Positions 35,101 to 46,270 of a DNA stretch of 64,000 nt are shown here, one piece after another. Origin of the DNA: Hansfordia pulvinata. Its lineage: Eukaryota > Ascomycota > Sordariomycetes > Xylariales. The stretch is taken from contig BJKQ01000011.1 in assembly GCA_006538405.1 (NCBI GenBank), positions 328,001 through 392,000 of the forward strand. The letters are read 5' to 3'. The position numbers and the translations under genes are program-made. Each line of letters starts with the position of its first letter. Positions within the stretch are counted from its first letter, which is position 1. Under the pieces are notes generated by a model. That model did no database searches, had not been told where the DNA came from, and worked only from the letters and a program-made list of their open reading frames with translations.

Positions 35101-36502
35101 CCCACATAAAGCGGCTGAGAGGCAGGACGGTTCTGCGCGAGGACATTGGAAACGGCTTGAAGTTCTCTCTTGTCGCCCTGCTGGGTACCCGTTCCGTGGC
35201 ACTCCACATAGGCTGTCTGCAAGGGGTCGAGCCCATTGCTCTCGTACACCAGCCGCATGTTCCTTTCCTGTGCCTCGGCGCTGGGTAGAGTGATGCCTGC
35301 GGCTGGTGAGCAACAGGAAGGTGAAGGTCGGGCGAACGGAACTTACCTGGGGTCTTTCCATCCTGGTTGACCCTGGTAGCCTGGATAACGGCGCGAATGG
35401 TATCATTATCGCGTACTGCATCTTCGAGGCGCTTCAGAATGACTATGCCGACTCCCTCGCCCCTGCCGTACCCGTTGGCGCGGCTGTCGAACGTGTAGCA
35501 TTTCCCCTCGGGACTCAGAAAGTTCAACGAGGCCATGGGCATCATTGTGCTAGGGGTCAGGATCAGGCCAGCGCCACCGGTAATAGCCTATCTCCTGGTA
35601 AGCGGCAGTCCGATCCAATCGACGGTAGCTTCGTGCCAAGGGAGGGGGTCGCCTACCATGTTCGTTTCGCCGCTGCGCAGGCTCTCGACAGCTGCATGGA
35701 CGCAGACAAGACTGGCGCTGCAGCCGGTGTCGATCGTCATACTGGGGCCAGAAAGGTCGAGGAAATAAGAGATCCGATTGGACATGATCGCGGTACCATT
35801 TCCTGTAGCACCATACTTAGGAGAACAGTCAGGGTCTCGCATAGAGACCTGCTCGTAATCTAAGTCGTGTTAGCACAGGTGGGTTCTCCTTGAGCGAGAG
35901 CGAGAGGGTTTGAGAGAAGGTACTCACCTTTGATGAACGAGCCGATCCAGACGCCAGTCTCCGAGCCACGAATGACGTCGCGATCCAGGCCGGCTGCTAC
36001 GGGGTCAGCAGAGCCATCGAAAACAAGCAACGAGGGGGCTTGGTGCTTACCATTGTCAAGAGCCTCGACAGTAGTCTCGAGGAGCTGTCTTTGTTGAGGA
36101 TCAACTGCTTTGGCCTCCTCGGCTGAGATGGAAAAGAACTGCCCGAATCAAGTCAACAAAGGAAGCGCGAATTGCTTGGGGAGGGCCTGACTTACCGCAT
36201 TGTCAAAGGCTCCTATATCGTCTTTCATGAAATGCGCGCCGCGAACAGGAATCTGGGAGCGAAGAGTCAGAAGGGAAAGCGGGGGCAAGTGAAACTGCAG
36301 GGCTTCGCTAACTCACACTGCCTTGGCGAGAGCCATCGGGATGATAGAAGCTGTCGATGTTGACGCGGTCGGATCTGATGGGAGACCACGCGCTTTCGCC
36401 GGCCTCGAGAAGCGTCCAGAGGTCCGAAGCTGAAGTGGCGTTTCCGGGGAAGCGACAGGCAAGCCCGACGACGGCGATGGGAACTGGGGGTTGGGGAGAC
36501 AT
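29164..36502 (-). CDS. Highly reducing polyketide synthase with one in-frame TAG between AT and DH
   Basis: An iterative type I PKS. Nine exons (36317-36502, 36196-36252, 36051-36138, 35928-35993, 35657-35859, 35347-35587, 34947-35296, 30712-34894, 29164-30653) keep one frame of 2287 codons. Domain order: KS (Cys179, His314, His354 triad), AT (FGGQGSQW near 576, GHSSGE with Ser666), DH (His1022, Asp1237), ER (about 1570-1870), KR (GGLGGLG near 1915, Tyr2056) and ACP (GLDSL, Ser2243). The DH-ER gap is only about 330 residues, so no C-methyltransferase domain fits. Codon 917 (33335-33337) is TAG, directly followed in the same frame by the conserved [11 protein letters not shown] segment, so translation would stop after KS-AT unless read through. 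In the ER the usual GGVG nucleotide loop reads SSLG at about 1710. All other catalytic residues look intact. The gene may be a recent pseudogene, depend on readthrough, or reflect a base-call error. Confidence 0.92.
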
Positions 36503-36892
36503 GACTGGCGAGTGTGATGGAGCTCTCTCTCCCTCTCACTCTATCTCGGTGTTTAGCTGGGGGCTGGGACAACGATGGAGGAGATCAGGCTCAGAGGACG
36601 AGCAGGCCAGGTTAGAATCCACTCATGATGGGAAACCGACAGAGGAGGTGAAGATGTAGCGGATATAGAGGTAGGACAGGAAGAGGGCTGGCGTAGTGAT
36701 TTCGTAACTAAGTGGATGTGTATCTTGAACACTGACTACACAACGCGTGCAGGACGGGAGAAGGTAGGTGGTGGTAGGTAGGAGAAGGCAGGTGATGAGG
36801 AAGGGAAGTGAAACGAGAGGCGAGTGTCGTGGAGAGGAGGAGAGGGGGTTTGAGGACGAGATGAAACAACGCTGAATGGGCCCGGACACAGA

Positions 36893-36898
36893 ATATAT
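36893..36898 (-). promoter_or_regulatory. Possible TATA element upstream of the PKS
   Basis: On the minus strand the sequence reads GCATATATTC about 390 nt upstream of the PKS start codon, which leaves room for a 5' leader. It is the best TATA-like match in the interval; no transcript evidence is available. Confidence 0.3.
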
Positions 36899-37104
36899 GC
36901 AAGTTTGAAAGGCCGCACCGGTGCTCAGCAAGTTGCCAGACCTACCTACCTGACCTACCTATGTAAGGTACGGTAGGCCAATTCCAAAGTGCCCCGGGAC
37001 CTGTGGAGACTGGTTGGGACGGTGGTCTGGACCGTCCACTGACATCAGCAACAGACATGAACTTGAATCCATTCCCTGACCTGCCGGGACGCGAGGCCCG
37101 GACT

Positions 37105-37136
37105 GCCCGCGGCTTCCTGTGGTGGAAGCCGCGGGC
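37105..37136. repeat. Perfect 13-bp inverted repeat with a 6-nt loop
   Basis: The arm GCCCGCGGCTTCC (37105-37117) is followed by TGTGGT and then by its exact reverse complement (37124-37136). Upstream, near 37019-37040, GGACGGT and ACCGTCC form a second, smaller stem. No gene is seen around it. Confidence 0.85.
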
Positions 37137-40100
37137 CTGTCGAAAAACAACGGCGGGGAGGTCGGGCACCTGCCCTCTGAACAGCTACAGCCCCTCGAGT
37201 CCAGTGAATGGCATACCTACCAGTACCACGTGCACCTGCACCTACTGCCACCGCATGGATGTACCATGGAGGGGCTACATCGTTGATGTAGTTTGGTACG
37301 CTACCTCCCACTACATGAGGTGTACACTTACCTACCGGAATCCAAGGTCCACGCGTGGCCCCATTCGTCACCAGCAACCGTGGACATCAGGACTGGACTT
37401 TGTTTATTTTTCTTTTCGCCAAGTCCTCCGAGTTGAGTGTGGCAAGGCGGGACAACAAGTAAACGTGGCCCACGCCCAGCAACACATAACGGGTAACCCG
37501 CCGCCGCAACGAGTACCTAAGGTATCCAGGTCCGCACGATGTTGTGCCTTGCCCAACAGCTCGACATCGCAACAAGAACACAGAACAGCCACATGGAACC
37601 AATCTAACGTGGACCAGAGCCAGTGGGCCTATGACATGCGTTCGGTACACACTTTAGGTAGATAGACACCTGAGCGAAGACAAAGTATGGTCATGGATTC
37701 GTGGAGCGACGTGCTTCGATTGTCGATCCACACATGCCATATTCAGAGTCGTCCACATATCGCGCTCCATTTTCAGCCCGTGCCCTTCTGTAGGCAAGTC
37801 TCCTACGCGCCAGAGCTGTGGTTGCCACTGTCTACCTGCCCATGCTGCTGGCTTCGGCAAACGCCAGTGTGGGCTTCTATCAGGTAAGAAAAAAGAGAGT
37901 GGACTGTACTATGGGGCGAGTTTGCGGCTCCGTATTGAATAGGTAGTTGCCAGGACCTAAAGCGTCAAGGCTGTGTTGATGCCCCTATGCCGGCTGATTG
38001 GTCGGAGGATGCATGCAGCTTGAAGGACACTGACATATCGACGTCACTCCGGCTCATCAGAAACATGATTGGCCCGCTGGCTCTCGCCCATGAACTCGCA
38101 AGGCTCTGGGGTCTTTGACGATCTCAATGCCCAGATGAAGGGTCTGTCGCGACCGCGGAGCCTAGACATGCGGTTCTGCCGCTGTGATTCTGCAAGATAC
38201 TCTACCTTCGCTGAGATCCAAGCTTGAGTCTGGTCTCCGGGTGGAACGTTCTCTAGCCTACGCGCCATGGCAGTCTGAGGCGTGGCTCTGCCTTCCTAGG
38301 GGCGACGGCGACAGTGGCGACAGCGCCAACGCTACGGCCAGACGACCCCCTTTTCTACGCTCTGGTCATTTGCACGTTAGCCGGTCCGCGTGGTGGTGTG
38401 GTGTGGCAGGGTATGTACAGTCGCCTTTCGGGTGCAGACAACAAGTCCCAAGTCACTTGGAGACTCAAACCGTACAGTAAGTAGGTAGGACAGGGTCAGA
38501 TTCTTGCCTACCGACCGCGGCCGAGGCCCGACGCAGTGCTCAGTGCTAGTGCGACGTTTGCCCAGCATCAGCCATAGGGGGGTACCTCTCTCGCAGGCAT
38601 CATCCTTTTCAGCGGCACGGCTGGCCGTAGAGGCTCCAAGACCCAACAGGATTGAATGATAAAATGGGTGGTTTGTCCATCAGTCCGGGTCGTATATCAC
38701 ATATCCTGACCCATGCAACGCAGTTCAGCTGAGGCCCTACGCAGGGACCGTTGAGCTTCCGCTGAGGCGCAGCCGCAACGCGACTGGGCATCTTGTTGCT
38801 GGGTTGACAGCATAACAGCGGCATCCAGCCCAGTAAAAAGAGAACCTCGGGGGCATCGACTTGGAGGCGCGGTTGTACAAAGCTGCATCATGGGAGCGGA
38901 CTTTCGCAGCGCACCTGGGTGAGGTCCGGGGCTGCGTCGAGTTTCCAGTTGCGGAACCGATCCGATTCGACGTCTGACAAGATAACACGCCTTGAATGCT
39001 TGGTGTGGTCACGCTCCACGGCATCGGTTTGTAGGTACCCGAAAAGGTAGGCATTTGGCCAGTATGCGCAGGCCTGTTCTTCATGGCAAATGCTCCATGC
39101 TCGCAGCTTCATCCCTGAGTCACCACTTGCCCCGTGTTGTAGGTATGTGGTGTCGGCCGATTCTTTCACGTCGAGTCCGCCGATTTCGCGGCCATCATGC
39201 CGTCCATCTCCAAGTCGCACAGGCGGGGCGCTCGATGAATAGGGTATGTTCAACCGAGACAAAAAGACGGCGCACAAGTACAAATGCGTCTCGTAAGCTC
39301 GCGAGATCGGTGCAAAAGGAGGGGTCCCTTCGCAACTTGATACTTTGCAGCCCCCGGACACGGCGGGGCGTCCTGCGCCCAGGCGTACTCACTCTATTCA
39401 CTCACACTCCTGTCGTGTCATTCTGCCGGGGTGCGCTTGGTAGTGATGGAGTGGTGTCTCGCAAGCGTTCGCTGCGAAGGAACGCGTGTGCGCCGCCCCC
39501 AACGGTACCGCCGGGGATGGGGGTGAAGTTGACGTGGGCCAGCTTCCTGTGATGGTGGCTGTCAAGAACCGTCATTCACCCACAATGGGACACGATCGCC
39601 AGATGGCCCAATGAAAGGCGTCGGTCAACGGAAACGTGCACCTGACGTGAGCGAGGCCTTGGGCTGTCTCAGGGGCCAGGCCGCCAGATTGGACGGCTCG
39701 CGCTGGCAGACGGGTTCTGTGCCATCTCGCACACGGTTGAGCTGCGCGCGTTTCAATAGCCACTCCCGTTGACTCGAGCTCAGCCCGCAGCGGTAGCGGC
39801 GGTAGCAAGGGGATAGCACACCCGGGTGCTGAGAAGCATCGCGGGCCGGCGGCATGTCCAGGGGCGTCGTCAGGTCTTGCTTGTCAAGGCGGCACTCCAT
39901 CCCTGCGCCTGGCCACGATCACGGCCGGAGACCCTATTCACACATCTGTCTCTAGCGGAGCACACGGTGCACTGTTCTGAGCAAGGGGCCGAGCAGTGGT
40001 GGTGTCAAGGCGGGCAGGACAGCGAGGTGAGGGCAAGCAGAATGCCGCCCATTCGAGGCCCGGGGGCGAGGCTTATGGGCGACGCGTCAGACGCCGACGG

Positions 40101-40985
40101 TGAATGGAGAGGGGATAACAAACCCCCCTTGTTCTCGAGCATTCAATGTTGAACATTTGCAGGTGAGGGGTTGGGAGAGCTGGGGATGGCAGAACTTGTG
40201 CCGTGCAGGTTGAACTTTGAAGGAGACTGGAGATGGCCTCGTAGGACGGCACCGTTGAACACCCATGGATCCAATGTACAGAGCAGGGCGTTATGGAGGG
40301 TCAGGTACCTTCGCCTACCTTACCATACCTAAGATACCTTTCCATTGACTGGACTACAAATGAGCGGGCTGTGACCGACCCGGACTTGAGCAGTGGTATT
40401 GAATACCTCACCTACCACCTGCCCGGGTGGGCACCTAACCTACCAGATGTAGGTACCAGGAGGTGGGTATTGAATGTTGAGTCTTGAAGGGAAGGCACGC
40501 GTAAGCACATCACCCCCCGCCGCCCAGTAGCAGCTTCCCCCGCCCCGGGCAACACAAGCCGGGAAGCCGTGGCCGTGCTGCGCTTGGGAAACTCGAGGGA
40601 CAGACTGTCTCGGTGACATGACGACTCTGATGTTCAAGCTCTCCATCCCCCACCCCATCTGAGGTCGTGCCCAAAATACAAGAACACCGGACAGGCGGTA
40701 CAGCTCGTCGCATTGTTTGCCCCCGGCTCTGTTCTCGCGCATCCCATCCCTGGCTCTCCGTTCGACGTCAACACTGGAGTCCAGAAGGAGACTCTTGTCA
40801 CACCGACAACTTTTCCAGCCGACATGCACACAATGGACGCATAAACCACCGCCCTTCCTCTATCCATCCCCAATCTCCTGCTTCCTGCTTCCAGCTTCGA
40901 CCGCAACGCTGCCCCTTCGCCCGGGTCTGCCTCACAAACGTTTCCTTTCTCTCCCGCCGGCACCGTCTTATGATACTCGCCAGTC

Positions 40986-42874
40986 ATGCTTGCCTCATCG
41001 TGGCTCGAGGCCCTCCGCTGCCTGAAGCAGCCGGCTCTGGTCACAACGTAAGTCGTCCCCGACGGACACCTGATTCATCCTGGCTGAGCTGACCATGATA
41101 CCATGATGTTTTTCTTCTCATCTCAGTCTTCTTCTCGGCCTCCTTTTCTCCAGCCTCGATGCTTCTATCGTGTCTACCTCCCTCGTCTCCATCTCTCTCG
41201 ACCTGCAGGACTTTCTCGATGCGCCATGGGTGGTGCTCTCGTATCTTCTGGCCTACCTCGGCTTCGCCATAGGATTCGCGAAGATGAGTGACATTTACGG
41301 CCGCCGCGAGCTACTTTGCGTTGCCTGGGTCCTGTTCGCGGCCTTTTCTATCGGCTGCGCCACAGCCGAAACCATGCCTCAACTGTCTGTAACCCCCTCA
41401 CGCCTTTCCTTTTCTACTCTCCTTCCCGCCTCGGGTCGCTGATACCCAGTTTCACACAGGATCATATGCCGGGCTTTTCAGGGTGTCGGCGGCTCCGGCC
41501 TTTACAGCTTGGCACAAGTTGGCCTTTTCGAGGTTGGCCCGTCGCACAAACCAAGCCTCCTGGGCGCTCTTGTCGGCATCACTTTGGCTGTCTCTTTCGT
41601 GCTCGGCCCAGTGTTGGGTGGGGTTATCTCGTCGAAAATCTCCTGGAGATGGGTGTTCTGGATCAAGTAGGGTTTTCCACAGCTCTTCACAAAGCGGCCT
41701 ACGTGGCTAACGATGGGTAGTCTTCCTTTTGGCGCTGTTGCGCTGGCGATACTCATGGTTGCTTGGCCCAAGGGCCTTGGCGCCGGCCAGAGTCTTCGAG
41801 CTTGGGATGCCGCTCGCAAAGTGGACCTCTTGGGCAATGTCCTCGTGGTGGCAGCTTCAACTCTTCTTGTCTTCGCCCTGCAGGAGGCGGGGACCTTCAC
41901 TTACTCGTGGGATAGCCCTCCTGTTGTCGTCTCACTGTGTGTAGCTTGTCTGAGCTGGGTTGTCTTTGCTGTCTGGGAGCTGTTCCTTGGCCTGAAGCAG
42001 TCCACCATGGTTGAGCCCATCTTGCCGATCCGACTGATCACACACCGTGTGTACTTTGGAGCCCTGCTGTAAGTGCACCGCACCAAAACCTATGCTGCTG
42101 TATCACAATTAACAAGATTAGATGCACTCTGTTCACAGGTTTCGTCTATCTTTCGATTCTTATCATCATACCTGAACGATTTCAGATTGTCAACGGGGAA
42201 GATGCCTTGTGGTCAGGAATCCATCTCTTGCCCATGCTGGGCGCTACGGCCTTTGGATCTTTTCTTGCCGGCGCGCTGTCTCACCGGAAGAATAATACCT
42301 CGATCACACTGGTAGCCTCATCCTGCTTCCAGCTCATCGGCACGGGCCTGCTCTCTACACTTTCAGATGTCACAACCGAGATCAAAGCACAATATGGGTA
42401 TCAAGTCATACTTGGTCTTGGAGTTGGTCTCTCCCTCGGAGCTGCAACCATCCTCACTTCGGTCCAGGCGCGGTCTGACGACCTCGCTGTTGCCCAAGGA
42501 GCTGTAGCCCAGGCACGCGTCTTTGGTGGCGCAGTAGGAATCGCACTCTGCACCATCATATTCAATCACCGCGTTCACCACAGCCTCTCCAACCGACTGG
42601 ATCCTGACGACCTGCAAGCTTTGCATCACAGCCCTACTATCACTTCTTATCTGCCCCCGAAAGCCAGAAGCTTGTGCGATCAATTTATGCGCTGGCTTTC
42701 ACCGACGACATTCTCATCATGATTGGCATCAGCGCTCTGGGAGTCCTAGCTAGCCTCCTTACCCTCGAACGTGATCCACCTCCGATGCCCACTAACGCCA
42801 CAATCATGGCTAGACGCCGCGACCGGGCAAATAAGGACAACCGAAGCGACACAGAGCTTGATGAGCTCGTGTAG
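40986..42874 (+). CDS. MFS multidrug-type exporter (DHA2-like, 14 helices) with a one-base frameshift
   Basis: A major facilitator of the drug:H+ antiporter type, expected in the plasma membrane or a vesicle membrane; beside a PKS it is a plausible product exporter or self-protection pump. Five exons: 40986-41047, 41127-41384, 41460-41666, 41721-42068 and 42122-42874. The protein starts MLASSWLEALRCLKQ. Recognisable segments are LLFSSLDASIVSTSLVSIS, SYLLAYLGFAIGFAKMSDIYGRR (the helix 2-3 loop motif), ICRAFQGVGGSGLYS, the antiporter-type motif C region LGPVLGGVISSKISWRWVFWIN, and GFVYLSILIIIP. The frame breaks in a C5 run at 42654-42658; one more C would rejoin the upstream frame to SIYALAFTDDILIM and the final helix, giving about 542 residues. 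As written, the product would lose its last helix. The second intron uses a GTCTGT donor, chosen to keep the frame. Confidence 0.85.
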
Positions 42875-44375
42875 AACTTGAGGGACGAGGACCACGAGTG
42901 CCGAAGACATCAACTGGCAATCACAGCAATTACAGAGAAGAAGGGAGAATGGGGAGAGGGAAAAAGGGAAAGGGGCCATGAAACGAGCGACAGCTAACTT
43001 TCATGCTGCGAGAAGAAAAAACATGGACATCACTACCATTGGCTATGCTTTCTTGATTCTTTTCCTATGTTATTTTCTTCACCATAGTTTGTCACCACGA
43101 ATCATACATAGGGCACCCAGCCGGGTGGTTTACTTATTCTCCCATTCACAGTACTCTGCCCCTAATCTGCTCAATGCGACCTGTTGCAATACTGTTCAAA
43201 ATCCCGGACAACCTTACAACATGGGCTTGACCCTAGCTTACACGGTTGTATCGCTCAGCGAGTCCAAGGAACGGGCTGGGCGAGCATTGGATCAGATCGT
43301 TGGCTGTGGTGCAGCGAACCAGAGTTCGCACACATGCCCCATGATTCCCTTGATACGTAGTGCCAATAGGCGAAGCAATCTGTCCCTGAACGGCATTGTG
43401 ACGGTGCAAGATGCAGAACGGGCCATGCGGTTTATTCTCTGGTCACTGGCTGCAGCCCCGTTGACGAGCCATTATGCCTGAATACAGTTGTCATCCTGCA
43501 GACCTCGTCGTCCTGTCTATGGTTTGTCGGATCAGTCTAGGCGCCGGTGATCTTTCGTTCAAAGTCTAACGGCTGAAGCGCGGAAAGCAGATATGCTGCA
43601 AGAATGTCGGGGAGGTCATGCGAGCGCCGACCTGGTAGCTGAATGGGAGGAGCTTTGACGCACTTGCAGTCGGGAGACCGACCGCTCGGCATTGTCGAGT
43701 TTTGCGCAGACACGGAGCGGAAGACTCGTAGGCAAGGTCCGGCCAAGTGCGGATCGACGTGAAGAAGGTAGGGGAGGGCGGAGATGGAAAACGGATCCGG
43801 CCTGTGGTGCATCCTTTGGCTTCGGAGCTGAGGGGGCCGAAGACAGGGCGGTTCGTTGGCCGTGGCTTTGCGGCAGGTGCTGGTGCTTGGTTCTCCGGCG
43901 CCGCACAAATCCTGGGTAAAAGGGGGCAGTAAGCCAGCCGGGCGACGATGGACTGCACATATTGGCCCCTTTTCTCCCGGCATCGAGAGATTGAATATGA
44001 TCGGCCTCTGGCACAGGCGTGACCCCCATAGTGTGCTGGTATCCCGGCTGCGCCTGTTGATGGGCGTGGTGCGGCTGGACAACTTGGGTATTTTCTCTCG
44101 CCCCAAAACTTGGCGTGCCGGCCGGGCTGCCCTGGCTGCCCTGGCTTGCGACCTGCGCCCGCATCACTGCCTGTGTGATTCTTGGACGCTTAGATGCCCA
44201 CTGGTCCCCGCTATCCCCGCTATCGGGCGCGGTTTTTCTCTTCCCAGATCCGTCGGGCATGATTTCTGCGTGTCGGTAGGAGAAAGCCTTCCACAGCGTG
44301 ACCCAGTAGCTAAGGCGAGAAGGCTGTAAGACTAGCTGGGCACAGTGAATGGTGGTATCTCGAGGTGCGAGCGCG
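42875..44375. other. Convergent region between MFS exporter and methyltransferase
   Basis: 1.5 kb between two convergent genes. The MFS-proximal part (42880-43200) is A/T-richer and likely 3' UTR. One minus-strand frame at 43616-44260 is listed separately as a doubtful gene; otherwise nothing is supported. Confidence 0.5.
43616..44260 (-). CDS. Doubtful hypothetical protein with basic nuclear-type N terminus
   Basis: This open frame begins with ATG at 44260 and runs 214 residues. The first 40 residues contain two basic clusters, GKRKTAP and SKRPRITQA, of the type seen before zinc-cluster DNA-binding domains or as nuclear localisation signals. No Zn2Cys6 cysteine pattern follows in the same frame. 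The rest is Ser/Pro/Gln-rich without a domain. An overlapping frame ending at 43537 has a more helix-like tail (DILAAYLLSALQPLDF), so an unrecognised intron is possible. It starts only 115 bp past the methyltransferase stop on the same strand. It may be a cluster regulator fragment or not a gene. Confidence 0.25.
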   Translation of the reverse strand: MPDGSGKRKTAPDSGDSGDQWASKRPRITQAVMRAQVASQGSQGSPAGTPSFGARENTQVVQPHHAHQQAQPGYQHTMGVTPVPEADHIQSLDAGRKGANMCSPSSPGWLTAPFYPGFVRRRRTKHQHLPQSHGQRTALSSAPSAPKPKDAPQAGSVFHLRPPLPSSRRSALGRTLPTSLPLRVCAKLDNAERSVSRLQVRQSSSHSATRSALA

Positions 44376-46270
44376 TCATGTCGGCTGCGAGCTGGCCTCG
44401 TGCAGAGGTTTGCGGCCTACCACAACGTACCTGAGGAACGAAAGGGGAAACTATCAGCGAGAACTCAAAGACAGAAATAGGAGTTGAACTGGCTTGGGCT
44501 GAGTGCAGCAGGGGAAGTAAACAAAGCGTACCCGGGGACGTAGGCCCGCAAACGGCCGTCGTGCAAATCGCGCTTTGCGCGCTCGAGAAGCGCAACGAGG
44601 CGATCATGTGAGTATCCCAGCATGGTCATGTAGAGGCGGGTGCAGACGCTCTCGAGCAGGCCGCCGCTGTCGACCTGGGCGAGGAAAAGGGCACCGAGGA
44701 GGCGCTCGCGGGGGTCCGTCGGCCAGCCCGAGTTGCACGGCCAGCGGAACCGCGTCTCGACGACGTCCTCGAAGCCGCACGCTTCCATCCACGCGCAGTA
44801 CCGCGCCGCCACGTTCCAGCTGTACTGACGACCTGCCGCCGCCAGGGCCCCACGGATGCCTTCGTTGATCTCCTGTATTGTCGTTCCCACAAGGCTGTCG
44901 CAGTATACGTCGCCATCGTCATCATCATCGTCATCATCATGTTCTTCGCTGTCGTAGTCGTTATTTTCATCAGCGTCGTCGCCGCCTCCGTAGTCAAAGC
45001 CGTGTCCGCGCCTGCGGCTACCTGGGTTGCGAGCGGCAATTTCAGCCTCGGTCCTTCGGTCCTCCTCCGCGGCGGTCGCCACTCCAAGGTCTTGCAGTTC
45101 GAGGTAGCCACCGGGGCTCAGGGCGTCATACGCCTTGCGAATGATGGAAGGCGGGTCGCGAAAGCAGGAAGCACAGCACCTCGCATGAATGTAGTCGAAC
45201 GACCGCGTGAAGACCCACGGATCCTCAGCGTCATCGATCTGGAATTCGCAATTCGGGGGAACGCTGTTGTCCGCAGAGCGCACGAACTCGGATCAGTAAG
45301 GGGGTTCTATCTTCCTGTCGGCCCCCCTCGGCCCCTTGGGGGACAAAAGTTCTACGGCCTTTTGATCCCATTCATAAGGGGAAGAGGGTAAGGGGGCGAG
45401 GGGCATTCCCTTTCCTCATCTGCCACGTACTTGTCGGGGAAAGGGAGGAGGCTGTTTGGTGGAGGGGGCCAACTTACTATTCTGGCTGTACGGGAGATAG
45501 GTCCGTGCCGATAACAACGGCTGAGGGATATGCATGGGCTGGAGGTCATGTGAGCAACAGCCTAGCAAGGGACTCTGTGGGCTGGCCTCCTCGAGACGGG
45601 GTACGTTGGGCCGCAAGAGAGAGGGGAGAACCCACCAAAGTCAATCGCCCAGTTGCCTGACCCTGTGCAGAGATCCAAGACGTACTGCGGGTTCCCGAGG
45701 GGCGCCAGATGTAGCATGTGGTCCAGCTGGATCTCCCACATCTTATGTTGGATCTCTGAGCGCGTGTGGAAGAATGTCAGGAAACGAGATTGCTTCACCC
45801 AGCAGCCATGGCGTCGAGAATACGTCAAGGATCAGGGTCACTCACCTAGTCTCTCCATCTCTTGCTGATCGTTGGGGAACATGTACTTGCCCGGTTTGTA
45901 GGAATGGTATGTTCGCCCATTCTCCAGATGATACACGGCGAAATTGGCCCCAAGAGACATTGTGGAAGTGCTGGATGCGCATGAAGCACGGTTAGCCATT
46001 TTCAGAGCCCGATTCGGCTGGCCAGCACAGAGCCGACGGTATTATCTTGTCTTCTGCAGGCATATTGCCCCCAACTTACGCAGAGCTCCCCAGTCCGACA
46101 GCTGAATCGCCGTCCTCAGTGACTTCAGCATCATGCTCGTGCCCGTGCTAGCCAAGCTTGAACGTTAGCATTCCAAACGACGCCGTGTGGGCAAACAGAA
46201 CCTGAACCGAGCGAGGGGCCTCTTCTCTTTTCTTACATACTGTCGAGTTGTGAGGATATCCGTGCGACAT
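44376..46270 (-). CDS. SAM-dependent methyltransferase, LaeA/UMTA-like
   Basis: A class I methyltransferase of the fungal UMTA/LaeA-like group, which act as tailoring enzymes or regulators of secondary metabolism. Seven exons (46241-46270, 46080-46147, 45846-45970, 45636-45755, 45478-45538, 44532-45263, 44376-44430) join to 396 residues. Family landmarks: ENGRTYHSYKPGKYMFPND near residue 50, the SAM motif VLDLCTGSGNW at 100-110 followed by AIDF, IGTDLSPVQPEYVPPNCEFQIDD, then FDYIHAR and SPGGYLELQD, and the C-terminal YVVVGRKP supplied by the last exon. The odd feature is an Asp/Glu-rich insertion at about residues 225-257, with eight consecutive Asp, coded by a GAT/GAC microsatellite (about 44897-44980). 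Intron 5 is long (214 nt). The adjacent PKS and MFS suggest a cluster role, but LaeA-like proteins also occur alone. Confidence 0.88.
44897..44980. repeat. CAT/CGT triplet tract coding the acidic insertion of the methyltransferase
   Basis: On the plus strand CATCGTCATCATC-type triplets run through this coding stretch; on the coding strand they give Asp-rich sequence. A triplet-repeat expansion that preserves the frame is the simplest reading. Confidence 0.75.

Larger units (their letters stand above)
36503..40985. other. Divergent intergenic region between PKS and MFS exporter
   Basis: About 4.5 kb separates these outward-facing cluster genes. The PKS-proximal 500 bp look like a promoter and leader. 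TAGGTACCTA-like blocks occur near 36940-36975 and 40300-40460. A strong hairpin lies at 37105-37136. No reading frame in the rest shows a recognisable domain or a splice series, although the interval is large enough for one to three genes and may hold degraded ones. Confidence 0.5.

Noticed and set aside
41389..41394. GTAACC as donor of the second MFS intron
   Set aside because: It is closer to some donor consensus than GTCTGT but breaks the frame into the conserved ICRAFQG segment.
42978..43481. 167-codon frame after the MFS gene
   Set aside because: It lies in probable 3' UTR, is A/T-biased unlike real genes here, and shows no domain.
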